From Helicobacter pylori (GTDB lineage: Bacteria; Campylobacterota; Campylobacteria; Campylobacterales; Helicobacteraceae), in NCBI RefSeq assembly GCF_900120335.1, contig NZ_LT635477.1, positions 1,302,001-1,366,000 on the forward strand: a stretch of 64,000 nucleotides of DNA, written 5' to 3'. Made by a program: the position numbers and the translations under genes. Under the pieces are notes generated by a model. It ran no database searches, had not been told where the DNA came from, and saw only the letters and a program-made list of their open reading frames with translations. Each line of letters starts with the position of its first letter. Positions within the stretch are counted from its first letter, which is position 1. Shown here in pieces: positions 39,646 to 49,034 of this stretch.

Positions 39646-41358
39646 CTAGAGCACTAGCACGCTCTCAATTTTTTGAATCAACTCTTCTTTCCTTTTTTCT
39701 AAACTTGTGGGCATCCATTCTGCGTATTGTGCAACATCTATGGTCATCTTATAACAAGTCATCACCTTAAAAGTTTTCTTATTGTCTAGCGCGATAGTTT
39801 TCCCCATGTAGATTTCTTTTTTCTCTTTGAAATCTTTATTTGAAGCTTGATCGTTTTTCGTGCCCCCCAAAAGCGTGAGGTTGGCTAAAGAATGCGTGTA
39901 TAACCCTCTCTCTTCTTCGCTAAAGTCTTTCACCCATTGGCTTGAAGGATCGGGGTTTTGGGGCAGAATGCGTTCAACACGCAAATCGTCATCCATTTTA
40001 ATGTAAGCGGGGTTAGCGTTATCGCTCATGAAGTAATTGACTAAAATGAGAATGGGCTTGACCCATGAATTTTTTTTAGCCGTTTTACCAGTGTAGTAGA
40101 ATTTCGTGTATAAGTTGCTGTCTTGTAGGTTGTCCCTAAAGCGTTGAGTGATATTTTTATCATCTAAATATTTTTTTACAACAATAGAAGCGATGTATCT
40201 TACGCTTTTCTTTTCTTTTAGGGCGTTAATGATGTTGCAACAAGTTTGGCTGCGTGTGGATCTTGTCTGCCCTGCAACCCAATTTTGGTAATAAAACTTG
40301 ACTAACAATTCCTTTAAAGCCTTTATGTCTTGATCGCTATAATGGTGCAATATGCTAGCACACAAAATAACATGCAAATGATCATCGTCTTTATACGAGA
40401 GCAAATGAGCATGCCAATCTTGCATTTCCAATACTTCGCAATAAGCGTTATAAAAATCCTCTACGCCCTTAAGGTATTCTAAGGGGGTTTTATTAAGATT
40501 TTTAAACCAAGTAACGAGTCTTTTTTCCGTTTTTTCTTTAGAAGTTACCGGATTGAGATAGGTTAAATACCAGCTGAATAAGGTTTCTATCTTTAAATCA
40601 TTGTCTGAGCATTTTTGGCTTAAATCATTCCAACGAGGCACAAACTCTTCTTGATCCTTTTTGTTAGCGAGTTTTTTTAGTAACTCCACCTTAAAAACAT
40701 CTATCGCATGCAAGGGCAAACCTCTAGCGTTTAAAACATTAAAAATCCTTAACGCCTTGTCTGCATCGGGGCAAGTGATGGTGATAAAGACGACCTTAAA
40801 ATACAGCCACTCAATGAAATCGTTAATGTCTTCAATCTCTTTCTTTTTAAGATAGTTTTTTAAACAGATCGCATTCTTTAGGTAATTATTCTTATTGTTG
40901 TTTATGGGAACATCATTGAAAGAAGTTAAGGCGTATTGAAAATCTTTTTTAGAATTAAACCCCATAGCGTTAAAATTCAACCGATCTTTTTTCCCATATT
41001 TAGTAATCACGCTCTCTTGCAAATAGTCTTTGCTCTCTTCGGTTAAACGCTCAGAATAGAGAGCGGCTAAAACTTTTGCCAGCAGAATGAAAGTGCTTAA
41101 GCGTTGCTGGCCATCCACAATATCATAGGTTTCGGTTTTGGAATTGGGATCGGATTTGACTAAGACTAATGAGCCGCAAAAATAATCGCTTTTTCCATCC
41201 TTTTCATAGTATTCAAAGTATTCAAACAAATCGTCTAAAAGCTTTTCGCAGTTTTCTTCTGTCCATTGATAAGGGCGTTGGTAGATAGGGATTTGGTAAT
41301 AGAGTTCTTCTTTTAAAGTATTTTTTAGATACCATTCATCGCTGTCAATTTTTGCCAT
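39646..41358 (-). CDS. DUF262/DUF1524 protein (GmrSD-like, possible defence nuclease)
   Basis: This is a 570-residue protein. The N-terminal DUF262 (ParB-like NTPase) has YQIPIYQRPYQWTEENCEKL and the signature YDIVDGQQRLSTFILLAKVL (about 80-99). The C-terminal DUF1524 (HNH-like) has RVERILPQNPDPSSQW, then HSLANLTLLGGTKNDQASN and FKEKKEIYM. GmrSD relatives cleave modified phage DNA. The usual motif is EHILPQ; here the His is replaced by Arg (codon CGC), so the nuclease half may be inactive. TATAAT at 41391-41386 on the minus strand is a good -10 box, with an A11 tract just upstream of it. Confidence 0.75.
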   Translation of the reverse strand: MAKIDSDEWYLKNTLKEELYYQIPIYQRPYQWTEENCEKLLDDLFEYFEYYEKDGKSDYFCGSLVLVKSDPNSKTETYDIVDGQQRLSTFILLAKVLAALYSERLTEESKDYLQESVITKYGKKDRLNFNAMGFNSKKDFQYALTSFNDVPINNNKNNYLKNAICLKNYLKKKEIEDINDFIEWLYFKVVFITITCPDADKALRIFNVLNARGLPLHAIDVFKVELLKKLANKKDQEEFVPRWNDLSQKCSDNDLKIETLFSWYLTYLNPVTSKEKTEKRLVTWFKNLNKTPLEYLKGVEDFYNAYCEVLEMQDWHAHLLSYKDDDHLHVILCASILHHYSDQDIKALKELLVKFYYQNWVAGQTRSTRSQTCCNIINALKEKKSVRYIASIVVKKYLDDKNITQRFRDNLQDSNLYTKFYYTGKTAKKNSWVKPILILVNYFMSDNANPAYIKMDDDLRVERILPQNPDPSSQWVKDFSEEERGLYTHSLANLTLLGGTKNDQASNKDFKEKKEIYMGKTIALDNKKTFKVMTCYKMTIDVAQYAEWMPTSLEKRKEELIQKIESVLVL

Positions 41359-41385
41359 AAAAACCCCTTATATTGTTTGGGGTAG

Positions 41386-41415
41386 ATTATAACATTAAAA
41401 AGTGTTTTTTTTTTT
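41386..41415 (-). promoter_or_regulatory. Promoter of the DUF262 gene with A11 tract
   Basis: On the minus strand TATAAT (41391-41386) lies 27 bases before the start codon. A run of 11 A (41405-41415, T on plus) sits 13 bases upstream of it, in the -35/spacer zone, where a change in length would alter promoter strength. Confidence 0.5.
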
Positions 41416-41468
41416 GAAATATTTCTATACATTAAGACGCATGGTTTTTGTTAGAGCAGACAGAAAAG

Positions 41469-41487
41469 AACCCCTAATTTAGGGGTT
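41469..41487 (-). terminator. Terminator after the alcohol dehydrogenase gene
   Basis: AACCCCT (41469-41475) pairs with AGGGGTT (41481-41487) around an AATTT loop, followed on the minus strand by TCTTTTCTG. It lies 9 bp after the dehydrogenase stop and may work in both directions. Confidence 0.6.
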
Positions 41488-41495
41488 TTTGGGGT

Positions 41496-42593
41496 TTATT
41501 TCTTAAAATTTTCCATGGATTTTTTCATGTCAATCACATAGCGGAAATTCCCTTGCCCGTTTAAGAGTTTGTCCCAAGTCGCATCAATTTCTTGACCGGT
41601 AACCAGCTCAATCTCAGGATAAATGCCATGTTTGACGGAAAAATCCATCATTTCTTGGGTTTCTTTCACACCCCCAATCCAAGAGCCATAAACCTTATGA
41701 TTGCCTGAAAACAGCACCAAATCGCCAAAATCCAAATTCCTTTGCGGATCTTTTGGGGGGATACCCACGATCGCCACTTCACCGCCATATTTTAATAATT
41801 TCGTGTAAGCGAGCAAGTCATATTGCGTGGGAATGCTAGAAACGATTAGATCAAATTTTTCTTTGCATTCTTCCACGCTTGTATAAAAGTTAGTCACGCC
41901 TAGTTTTTGAGCCATTTGTTTTTTCTTGTCGTTCCTTGCGAACACGCTCACTTGCGCTCCCATAGCCACGGCGTATTTTAAAGCCATATGCCCCAACCCG
42001 CCAAAGCCAGCGATACCCACTTTAGAGCCTTTAGTAACTTTAGAAAATTTTAAAGGCGAATACACGGTGATGCCCGCGCAAAGCAAGGGGGCCGCTTTGT
42101 CTAATGGGGCTTCTTTAGGGATAGAAATCACAAAGTTTTCGCTCACCACGATATTGTTAGAATACCCGCCATAAGTAGGCTCATTATTGTGGAAAGAATC
42201 TTCCCAGCTGTAAGTGTAAATGGTTTTGTTGTTTTCGCACCATTGTTCTTGGTGTTCGTGCTTACAGGTATGACACTCACCGCAAGAATTTACCATGCAA
42301 CCCACTCCAGCGTGATCGCCCACTTTAAACTTCGTTACCTTAGAGCCAACCGCGCTAACTACCCCAGCAATCTCATGCCCAGGTACCATAGGATAAATTC
42401 CAGGCAACCAATCGCTATGAGCGAAGTGAATATCCGTATGACAAATTCCTGAAAAATGGGTGTCAATGACAACATCGTATTCGCCCATGGCATGGCGGCT
42501 ATGCTCCCATTCGTGGAATTTCCCGTCTTTGCTGTCTATCGCAAAACCTTTAAAAGGCACTCGTTGGCTGTTACAATTGCAAGCGTTATGCAT
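41496..42593 (-). CDS. Zinc-dependent alcohol dehydrogenase (cinnamyl-alcohol dehydrogenase type)
   Basis: This is a 365-residue MDR-superfamily enzyme. The catalytic zinc site includes SGICHTDIHFAHSDW and PMVPGHEIAGVV. The structural zinc cysteines are in CGECHTCKHEHQEQWC, and the NAD(P)-binding motif is GIAGFGGLGHMALK. CAD-type enzymes reduce aldehydes with NADPH. A second such gene (HP1104) exists elsewhere in H. pylori; this copy matches a gene I recall from J99 (jhp1429) but not 26695. An unusual Cys-containing N-terminal leader (HNACNCNSQR) precedes the conserved start. AAGGAG is eight bases upstream. Confidence 0.85.
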   Translation of the reverse strand: MHNACNCNSQRVPFKGFAIDSKDGKFHEWEHSRHAMGEYDVVIDTHFSGICHTDIHFAHSDWLPGIYPMVPGHEIAGVVSAVGSKVTKFKVGDHAGVGCMVNSCGECHTCKHEHQEQWCENNKTIYTYSWEDSFHNNEPTYGGYSNNIVVSENFVISIPKEAPLDKAAPLLCAGITVYSPLKFSKVTKGSKVGIAGFGGLGHMALKYAVAMGAQVSVFARNDKKKQMAQKLGVTNFYTSVEECKEKFDLIVSSIPTQYDLLAYTKLLKYGGEVAIVGIPPKDPQRNLDFGDLVLFSGNHKVYGSWIGGVKETQEMMDFSVKHGIYPEIELVTGQEIDATWDKLLNGQGNFRYVIDMKKSMENFKK

Positions 42594-42664
42594 AAAAACT
42601 CCTTAAAACATCAAAGTATCATTCAGTCTTATTTGTAGTTTTAACAACAAGGAAAAAAGGGATT

Positions 42665-42733
42665 TTTGTGTGTTTCTGTAACCGTCAAACAGGTTCAAAA
42701 GAAGAGTGTTTGTGTGTTTCTGTAACCGTCAAA
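42665..42733. repeat. Pair of 25-bp direct repeats upstream of the alcohol dehydrogenase
   Basis: The 25-bp element starting TTTGTGTGTTTCTGTAACCG and ending TCAAA occurs at 42665-42689 and again at 42709-42733, 19 bp apart. It lies 72-140 bp before the dehydrogenase start on the minus strand. It could be a paired operator or a local duplication. Confidence 0.7.
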
Positions 42734-42862
42734 AATTTAACAAAAACTATTAAAGGCTAAATGTGAAAGGATTTTAAGGGATTTATGCTTAAAGCTTTCT
42801 TAAGCTAAAGAAAAACCCTTACCTTAAAGCGGCCTTTAAAACCCTTGCTAAAGCTTATTTTT

Positions 42863-44005
42863 TTAAAGCTCCTTTAAAATCTCTAGAGGCGATTTGAACG
42901 CTAGATTGAACGCTTTAGCGATGCCTTCTTGGGTGATATAGCCGTTATAAGCGCTCAAGCCTCCAAGCGTGTTCGCCACGATTTTAGTGTTGGCTGTTAA
43001 AAAACCCTTCAAGCCATGCTCTAAATAATACAACAAATACGGCACGCTCGCATGGCTATAAGCCGTAGAACTCGTTTTAGCGACAATCCCTGGCATGTTC
43101 GGCACGCCATAATGCAACAAATCCTCTTCCACATACACCGGGTTAGAATGGCTTGTCTGGCGTATGGTCTCTATGCACCCTCCTAAATCGCAAGCCACAT
43201 CAATGACTACCCCTTGTTTTTGCATGTGTTTTAAATGCCTTCTTAAGATCACTTTAGGGGTTTGGCTCGCTGTAACCAGCACCGCTCCCACTAGCCCTAC
43301 CGCCCCATTTAAGGCTTGAATGATATTGGCTTCATTCACGCTTAAAACTTCTAAATCATACAAATGATAATAAGGGTGGTTTTGTAATTTAGCGTAGTCT
43401 AATTCTAAAATCGTTACTTTAGCCCCCATTTGGCTTAAGACTTTCGCGCTCTCCATGCCAACCACACCGCCTCCAACCACGACGATTTTAGCCCTTTGCG
43501 CACCCGACAAACCCCCTAGCATGACCCCCTTACCCATAAACCCTTTAACATGCTCTAAAGCCAGTAAATAATGCTGGACTAAATGCGCGGCCAACCTCCC
43601 AGCCACCACGCTCATAGGCACTAAAATAGGGTAGTCGTTTTTAGGCCCGGCAATGGTTTCAGTGCAAATAGAAGTGATTTTTTTATCTATAAACATTTCG
43701 CACAAGCTTTTTTGATACGCCAAATCCAAATAACTAAACAGAGCCGCTTTTTCTTTTAGTAAAGGGTATTCATGCTCTAAAGGCTCTTTGCATTTGACCA
43801 CCAAATCCTGCCCCCACGCCGTTTTAGAATCCACGATTTTAGCCCCCACGCTTTCATACGCTTCGTTACTATAACCGCTATTCGCGCCCGCGCTATTTTG
43901 AACTAAAATCTCCACGCCCTTTTGAGCGATTAGCGCCACATCATCAGGCACTAAAGCCACTCGGGATTCCAAATCCATGCTTTCTTTGACTAGCCCAATA
44001 GTCAT
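42863..44005 (-). CDS. ald: Alanine dehydrogenase
   Basis: This 380-residue NAD-dependent enzyme converts alanine to pyruvate and ammonia. Conserved parts are KESMDLESRVALVPDDVALI, LFSYLDLAYQ, the NAD-binding KIVVVGGGVVGMESAKVLSQ and DVACDLGGCIETIRQTSHSN. The length is as expected (about 370). In some strains this gene is split by a frameshift; here it is intact. Upstream, rocF is divergent across 206 bp. Confidence 0.93.
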   Translation of the reverse strand: MTIGLVKESMDLESRVALVPDDVALIAQKGVEILVQNSAGANSGYSNEAYESVGAKIVDSKTAWGQDLVVKCKEPLEHEYPLLKEKAALFSYLDLAYQKSLCEMFIDKKITSICTETIAGPKNDYPILVPMSVVAGRLAAHLVQHYLLALEHVKGFMGKGVMLGGLSGAQRAKIVVVGGGVVGMESAKVLSQMGAKVTILELDYAKLQNHPYYHLYDLEVLSVNEANIIQALNGAVGLVGAVLVTASQTPKVILRRHLKHMQKQGVVIDVACDLGGCIETIRQTSHSNPVYVEEDLLHYGVPNMPGIVAKTSSTAYSHASVPYLLYYLEHGLKGFLTANTKIVANTLGGLSAYNGYITQEGIAKAFNLAFKSPLEILKEL

Positions 44006-44211
44006 GTTAATCCTTTTAAATAGTAGTGTCAGTTATGATTATATTCGCTCAATAAGACTATTTGAGCGTTTTTCTGTCAAAAACTTGAATGGTTTTACTC
44101 TTTTACACAATGAAATTGTTCTATTTATTATCCATTTGCTTATTAATAATTGATTGTTGATTTTAGTTTAGAATGGAAAATATGAGTGGGGATTTAAAAA
44201 GGAGTTATAAA

Positions 44212-45180
44212 ATGATTTTAGTAGGATTAGAAGCGGAGTTAGGAGCGTCAAAAAGAGGCACCGATAAAGGGGTTAGGCGTTTGAGAGAGGTTTTGAGCGA
44301 AACGCATGGCGATGTGATTAAAGGCATGCAAACGATCATTCAAGAGCGGTGCGTGCTTTATAAGGAGTTTAGATACGCTAAGAATTTTGAAGATTACTAC
44401 CTTTTTTGTAAAGAAAACCTGATCCCTTGCATGCAAGAAGTGTTTGAAGAAAAAGAATTCCCTTTGATTTTAAGCTCAGAGCATGCGAACATGTTTGGGA
44501 TTTTCCAAGCCTTTAGGAGCGTTCATAAAGACAAAAAAATAGGGATTTTGTATTTAGACGCGCATGCGGATATTCATACGGCTTATGACAGCGATACAAA
44601 GCATATCCACGGCATGCCTTTAGGCATGGTTTTAAATCGTGTCCATAGCGGGGTTAATCGCATGAGCGAGAGCGAAGAAAAGGCATGGCAAAAGCTTTGC
44701 TCTTTGGGGTTGGAAAAAGGGGGGTTAGAAATCGATCCTAAATGTTTGGTGTATTTTGGGGTAAGAAGCACAGAACAGAGCGAAAGAGATGTGATTAAGG
44801 AATTAGAAATCCCTTTATTTAGCGTGGGCGCGATAAGAGAAAACATGCAAGGAGTGGTTCAAAAAACCAAAGAATTGTTAAAAGCGGTGGATATTATTTA
44901 CCTTAGCTTGGATTTAGACATTATGGATGGCAAGCTTTTCACTTCTACCGGCGTGCGTGAAAATAACGGGCTGAGTTTTGATGAATTAAGGCAATTACTG
45001 GGCTTGCTTTTAGAAAGTTTTAAAGACCGATTAGGGGCGGTTGAAGTAACCGAATACAACCCCACGGTGAGCGTCAAACACAATAACGAAGAAGAAAAGC
45101 AGGTTTTAGAAATTTTGGATCTCATCATCAATCGCTGCAAGATTAAAGATAGGGAGCGATCTTTTGCAATGAGTAGCTGA
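44212..45180 (+). CDS. rocF: Arginase
   Basis: This 322-residue enzyme hydrolyses arginine to ornithine and urea, feeding urease and acid survival and limiting host nitric-oxide synthesis. Metal-binding motifs are GILYLDAHADIHTAYDSD and YLSLDLDIMDG. H. pylori arginase is known to prefer cobalt. I use the ATG at 44212 (MILVGLEAELGASKRGTDKG), which has AAAGGAG ten bases upstream and the known length. The frame is open to 44173. Confidence 0.95.
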   Translation: MILVGLEAELGASKRGTDKGVRRLREVLSETHGDVIKGMQTIIQERCVLYKEFRYAKNFEDYYLFCKENLIPCMQEVFEEKEFPLILSSEHANMFGIFQAFRSVHKDKKIGILYLDAHADIHTAYDSDTKHIHGMPLGMVLNRVHSGVNRMSESEEKAWQKLCSLGLEKGGLEIDPKCLVYFGVRSTEQSERDVIKELEIPLFSVGAIRENMQGVVQKTKELLKAVDIIYLSLDLDIMDGKLFTSTGVRENNGLSFDELRQLLGLLLESFKDRLGAVEVTEYNPTVSVKHNNEEEKQVLEILDLIINRCKIKDRERSFAMSS

Positions 45181-45715
45181 TCGCTTTTCAAACCAAACGA
45201 TAAAAAATTTGAAAAATGAGATCTAAAAACAGGAGGCACCAAGAAAAAATCAGCGCAAAAATCCTTTTGACAAAGGATTTTAAGGCTAAAATGGTATATA
45301 CGCAAACACAAAAAGATAATCATTTAGGGCGTTAGCGCCTAAGGTCATTTAAAGCTTAGGCCTAGATTATCGGTTTATGGATTTTATTCTATAAGGGGCA
45401 GTATTTTGAAAAGTTAAACCACTCAAATATTTGATACATATTTGACACAAAAGAATGTCTTCTGTGTTTTAGGGCGTGCGAGGCTCGTTGTGTGTCAAAA
45501 ATAGGTATTTTCTACTAAAACCAAGCGAAATCAAAAAAAAAAAAAAGAGATTTTCATGGGATTAATGAAATTTTAAAAATTTTATGACAAAATCCTACAT
45601 GTTATTAAGTTTTTTTTGTTTTTATTACCTACGACTGCTATTGGCGTTCGCATAACTATACTCAAAAAACTTAAATAATTTACCATTTAATCTCTCAAAA
45701 CATAAGGAGTTTGCG
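45181..45715 (+). promoter_or_regulatory. 535-bp gap upstream of fecA3 with A14 tract and inverted repeats
   Basis: No gene is visible here. TTAGG at 45324-45328, CCTAA at 45338-45342 and TTAGG at 45356-45360 can form two alternative hairpins. An A14 tract covers 45533-45546. TATACT at 45657-45662 is a candidate -10 box for fecA3, whose ribosome-binding site AAGGAG is at 45704-45709. NikR controls fecA3 in this species, but I could not place a confident operator. Confidence 0.45.
45533..45546 (+). repeat. A14 homopolymer upstream of fecA3
   Basis: Fourteen consecutive A lie 170 bp before the fecA3 start and about 110 bp upstream of the candidate -10 box. Length variation is likely; an effect on transcription is uncertain at this distance. 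Confidence 0.75.
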
Positions 45716-48241
45716 TTGCATAAAAAAGTTCTGTTGGCTTTAACTGCCAGCTTGATTTGCCAAGAGTCTTTGTTCGCTAAGGATAAAGACTACACTTTGG
45801 GCAAGGTTTCTACTGCCGGCAAAAAGGATAGATCCGATTATTCTGGGCAGGTCAATTTGGGTTATAGCGGGATTACCGCGCCTAAGAGCTGGCAAGATGA
45901 AGAAGTGAAAAAATACACAGGAAGCCGCACGGTGATCTCTAACAAAGCGCTCACCCAACAAGCTAACCAAAGCATTGAAGAAGCTTTACAGAATGTCCCG
46001 GGTCTGCAAATTAGAAATGCGACAGGTGTGGGGGCTATGCCTACTATCCAAATCCGTGGCTTTGGAGCTGGGGGTTCAGGGCATAGCGATGCGACGCTCA
46101 TGTTAGTTAATGGTATTCCTGTTTATATGGCTCCTTACGCTCACATTGAGCTAGACATTTTCCCCGTTACCTTTCAAGCCATTGATCGCATTGATGTGAT
46201 CAAAGGTGGAGGCAGCGTGCAGTATGGGCCTAACACTTATGGGGGTATTGTCAATATCATCACTAAACCTATCCCTACTCAATGGGAAAACCAAGCGGCT
46301 GAAAGGATCACTTATTGGGCTAAGGCTAGAAACGCCGGTTTTGCCGCTCCCCCTGATAAAACCGGTGATCCTTCTTTTATCAAGTCTTTAGGCAACAACC
46401 TCCTCTATAACACCTATGTGAGAAGCGGAGGGATGATCAATAAGCATGTGGGTATCCAAGCGCAAGCTAACTGGGTTAGAGGACAAGGCTTTAGGGACAA
46501 TAGCCCCTCTAGTATTTCAAACTATTGGCTAGATGGGATCTATGACATCAATGAAAACAATGGGATTAAAGCCTATTACCAATACTACGATTTTGCTATC
46601 GCTCAACCGGGATCACTCAGCGAGCAAGATTACAAAATAAACCGCTTCGCTAATTTGCGCCCCTTAAACCAAAAAGGCGGGCGCTCACAACGCTTTGGGG
46701 CTGTGTATGAAAACCGCTTCGGGGATTTAGACAGAGTGGGCGGGACTTTTAGCTTCACTTACTATGGGCAGTTGATGACTAGGGACTTTCAAGTGAGCTC
46801 TAGCTACAATAGCGCTAACATGGTTACTTGTTTTAGCGAAGCGGCATGCAGGGCGGCAGGACTTCCGGCAGGGTATAACTTGGCTGTGCCTTATTATGCC
46901 ACCAACTACAATGGTTGGGCAGAAGTAGAAAACCCTGTACGCTCCATTAACAACGCTTTTGAGCCTAAAGTGAATCTGATCGTCAATACCGGAAAAGTCA
47001 AGCAAACCTTTATCATGGGCTTGCGTTTCATGACCACCACTTTTTTACAGCGCCAATACTTAAACACCAATGAATGCGCCACCAAAACGAGCGGTGAGGG
47101 GGCAGGATTCTTGTGTGAGGGCGCTAATGTGATGAGCGGTTGGAAACCCCACATCAAGCATGGCGTTTATAGAAATTGGAATAACTGGCGCAACAATTAC
47201 ACAGCAGTTTATTTAAGCGATCGCATTGAAGCTTGGGACGGGCGCTTTTTCATCGTGCCTGGTTTGCGCTACGCTTTTGTGCAATACAACAACGAAAATG
47301 CGGCTAATTGGGCACAAATCCCTGAGAAGGATTTAAGAAAAATCAAGCACATGAACAATTGGATGCCCTCAACCAACATTGGCTTTATCCCTGTGCAAGG
47401 CGATCACAATGTGCTTACCTACTTCAACTACCAACGCTCTTTCGTCCCGCCTCAATTAGACGTTTTGAGCTATGGAGGAGCGGAGTATTTCACCCAGCAC
47501 TTTGACACGGTGGAAGCAGGAGCGCGCTACACCTATAAAGATAAGTTCAGCTTTAATGCGGACTACTTTAGGATTTGGGCGCGCGATTTTGCCACCGGGC
47601 AGTATTCAGTCTATACGAGCGGGCCCATGAAAGGTAATGTGCGCCCCATTAATGGCTATTCTCAAGGCGTGGAGCTGGAATTGTATTACAGGCCTATTAG
47701 AGGGTTGCAATTCCATGCCGCTTTCAACTACATTGACACTCGTGTAACTAGCCATGGCCCTTTAACAGACTTGAACGGAGATGTGCTAAAAGGGACTAGC
47801 TATAACAAGCATTTCCCATTTGTAAGCCCTTTCCAGTTCATTTTTGACGCTCGCTACAATTGGCGTAAAACCACCATTGGTATTTCTAGCTATTTTTACA
47901 GCCGCGCTTATAGCGGGATTAGCAACAGCGCAGCAGGAGGCTATTATGGGATGCAATACTATAGTGGGGGGAACAACTATGAAAGCGTTCTTAATAGCGG
48001 TTATCAATGCGAAGCTTGGTGTATGACCCAGCATGAAGGGCTCTTGCCTTGGTATTGGGTGTGGAATATCCAAGTGAGCCAAATTTTTTGGGAAAACGGA
48101 CGACACAGAGTTACAGGAAGCTTGCAAATCAATAATATTTTCAACATGAAGTATTATTTTACAGGGATTGGCTCTAGCCCTGCAGGCTTGCAACCTGCAC
48201 CTGGAAGATCGGTTACAGCGTATTTGAACTACACTTTCTAA
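45716..48241 (+). CDS. fecA3: TonB-dependent outer membrane receptor FecA3
   Basis: This is an 841-residue receptor. The signal peptide covers about 1-21. The plug domain has SIEEALQNVPGLQIRNATGV, GAMPTIQIRGFGAGGSG and VIKGGGSVQYGPNTYGGIVN. The 22-strand barrel ends in TAYLNYTF with C-terminal Phe. FecA3 imports nickel (and perhaps iron-citrate) with energy from ExbBD-TonB and is repressed by NikR when nickel is plentiful; all partners are in this window. The start is TTG at 45716 after AAGGAG with six-base spacing; no in-frame ATG precedes the signal peptide. Confidence 0.93.
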   Translation: MHKKVLLALTASLICQESLFAKDKDYTLGKVSTAGKKDRSDYSGQVNLGYSGITAPKSWQDEEVKKYTGSRTVISNKALTQQANQSIEEALQNVPGLQIRNATGVGAMPTIQIRGFGAGGSGHSDATLMLVNGIPVYMAPYAHIELDIFPVTFQAIDRIDVIKGGGSVQYGPNTYGGIVNIITKPIPTQWENQAAERITYWAKARNAGFAAPPDKTGDPSFIKSLGNNLLYNTYVRSGGMINKHVGIQAQANWVRGQGFRDNSPSSISNYWLDGIYDINENNGIKAYYQYYDFAIAQPGSLSEQDYKINRFANLRPLNQKGGRSQRFGAVYENRFGDLDRVGGTFSFTYYGQLMTRDFQVSSSYNSANMVTCFSEAACRAAGLPAGYNLAVPYYATNYNGWAEVENPVRSINNAFEPKVNLIVNTGKVKQTFIMGLRFMTTTFLQRQYLNTNECATKTSGEGAGFLCEGANVMSGWKPHIKHGVYRNWNNWRNNYTAVYLSDRIEAWDGRFFIVPGLRYAFVQYNNENAANWAQIPEKDLRKIKHMNNWMPSTNIGFIPVQGDHNVLTYFNYQRSFVPPQLDVLSYGGAEYFTQHFDTVEAGARYTYKDKFSFNADYFRIWARDFATGQYSVYTSGPMKGNVRPINGYSQGVELELYYRPIRGLQFHAAFNYIDTRVTSHGPLTDLNGDVLKGTSYNKHFPFVSPFQFIFDARYNWRKTTIGISSYFYSRAYSGISNSAAGGYYGMQYYSGGNNYESVLNSGYQCEAWCMTQHEGLLPWYWVWNIQVSQIFWENGRHRVTGSLQINNIFNMKYYFTGIGSSPAGLQPAPGRSVTAYLNYTF

Positions 48242-48326
48242 AGGCTTTAAATAAGGAGGGGGATTATTGCGTTTAAGGTGAAAGACTTTAGCGGTTTCAC
48301 TAATTCCACTAATGTGAAGTCTTCAT

Positions 48327-49034
48327 TTAAGAATATTCCAAATAAGTTTCTTTGAGGCTGGCCTTAGCCCTTTGCCAATCAGGCAAATACAAACTCAGCA
48401 AATCCCTAAAATATTCGTTATGGTGGCGCGCTTTGAAATGCAATAATTCATGCACAACCACATATTCAATGCCCTTTCTAGGCGCTTTAGCCAATTCCAA
48501 GTTAAAAAGTAGGGTGCGTTTAGTTGTGTTGCAACTCCCCCATATCCGTTTCATTTTTTGGATTTTAAAGCCTTGTATGCTTTCGTTTAAAATCTTTTCG
48601 TATTGGTTGATATAGGTTTGTATTTTTTCTCTTAAAACTTGTCTATAGTAGTTTTCTAACACTTTTAAGCGGTTTTCTAAGCTTGTCTTTTGATGGACAT
48701 GCAAGATTAAATATTTAGGGCTTTGGAGGACGAAGTGTTTTTTTATAGTGTGTTCAATCTTTAACAAATAGCGTTTCCCAAAAAGATAGTGGCTTTCTCT
48801 CTCTAGCATTCCTCTTTGGCTCTGTCTGTTTTGGTTTAAAAAATTTTGTTGCTGTTCTTTTATCCAAGGGAGCCTTTTAATCAAAGAAAGCCTAAGACTC
48901 TCATCGTTTAAAGCTAGGGGGCAAGACACATGCACAGAGCCATCAGGCGGGCAAACGCTAATGTGCAAATGCTTAATATCCTTTTTTTCTATAGCGATGT
49001 TGGTATTATTTAAAGTCAAACAATAAGCGTTCAT
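48327..49034 (-). CDS. YgjP/SprT-like zinc metallopeptidase domain protein
   Basis: This 235-residue protein of the DUF45/M48-related family has the zinc motif HELLH in EYVVVHELLHFKARHHNEYF, with a third ligand expected in the HHNEYF part. KRIWGSCNTTKRTLLFNLEL before it is the typical WGSC signature. Its stop is followed by 326 bp free of genes except the fecA3 end. The start overlaps the hsdR stop by one base, and such metallopeptidase genes are common companions of type I RM operons. Confidence 0.88.
   Translation of the reverse strand: MNAYCLTLNNTNIAIEKKDIKHLHISVCPPDGSVHVSCPLALNDESLRLSLIKRLPWIKEQQQNFLNQNRQSQRGMLERESHYLFGKRYLLKIEHTIKKHFVLQSPKYLILHVHQKTSLENRLKVLENYYRQVLREKIQTYINQYEKILNESIQGFKIQKMKRIWGSCNTTKRTLLFNLELAKAPRKGIEYVVVHELLHFKARHHNEYFRDLLSLYLPDWQRAKASLKETYLEYS

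Noticed and set aside
42665..42733. CRISPR-like repeat pair
   Set aside because: Only two copies with a 19-bp gap, no array, no cas genes in the window.
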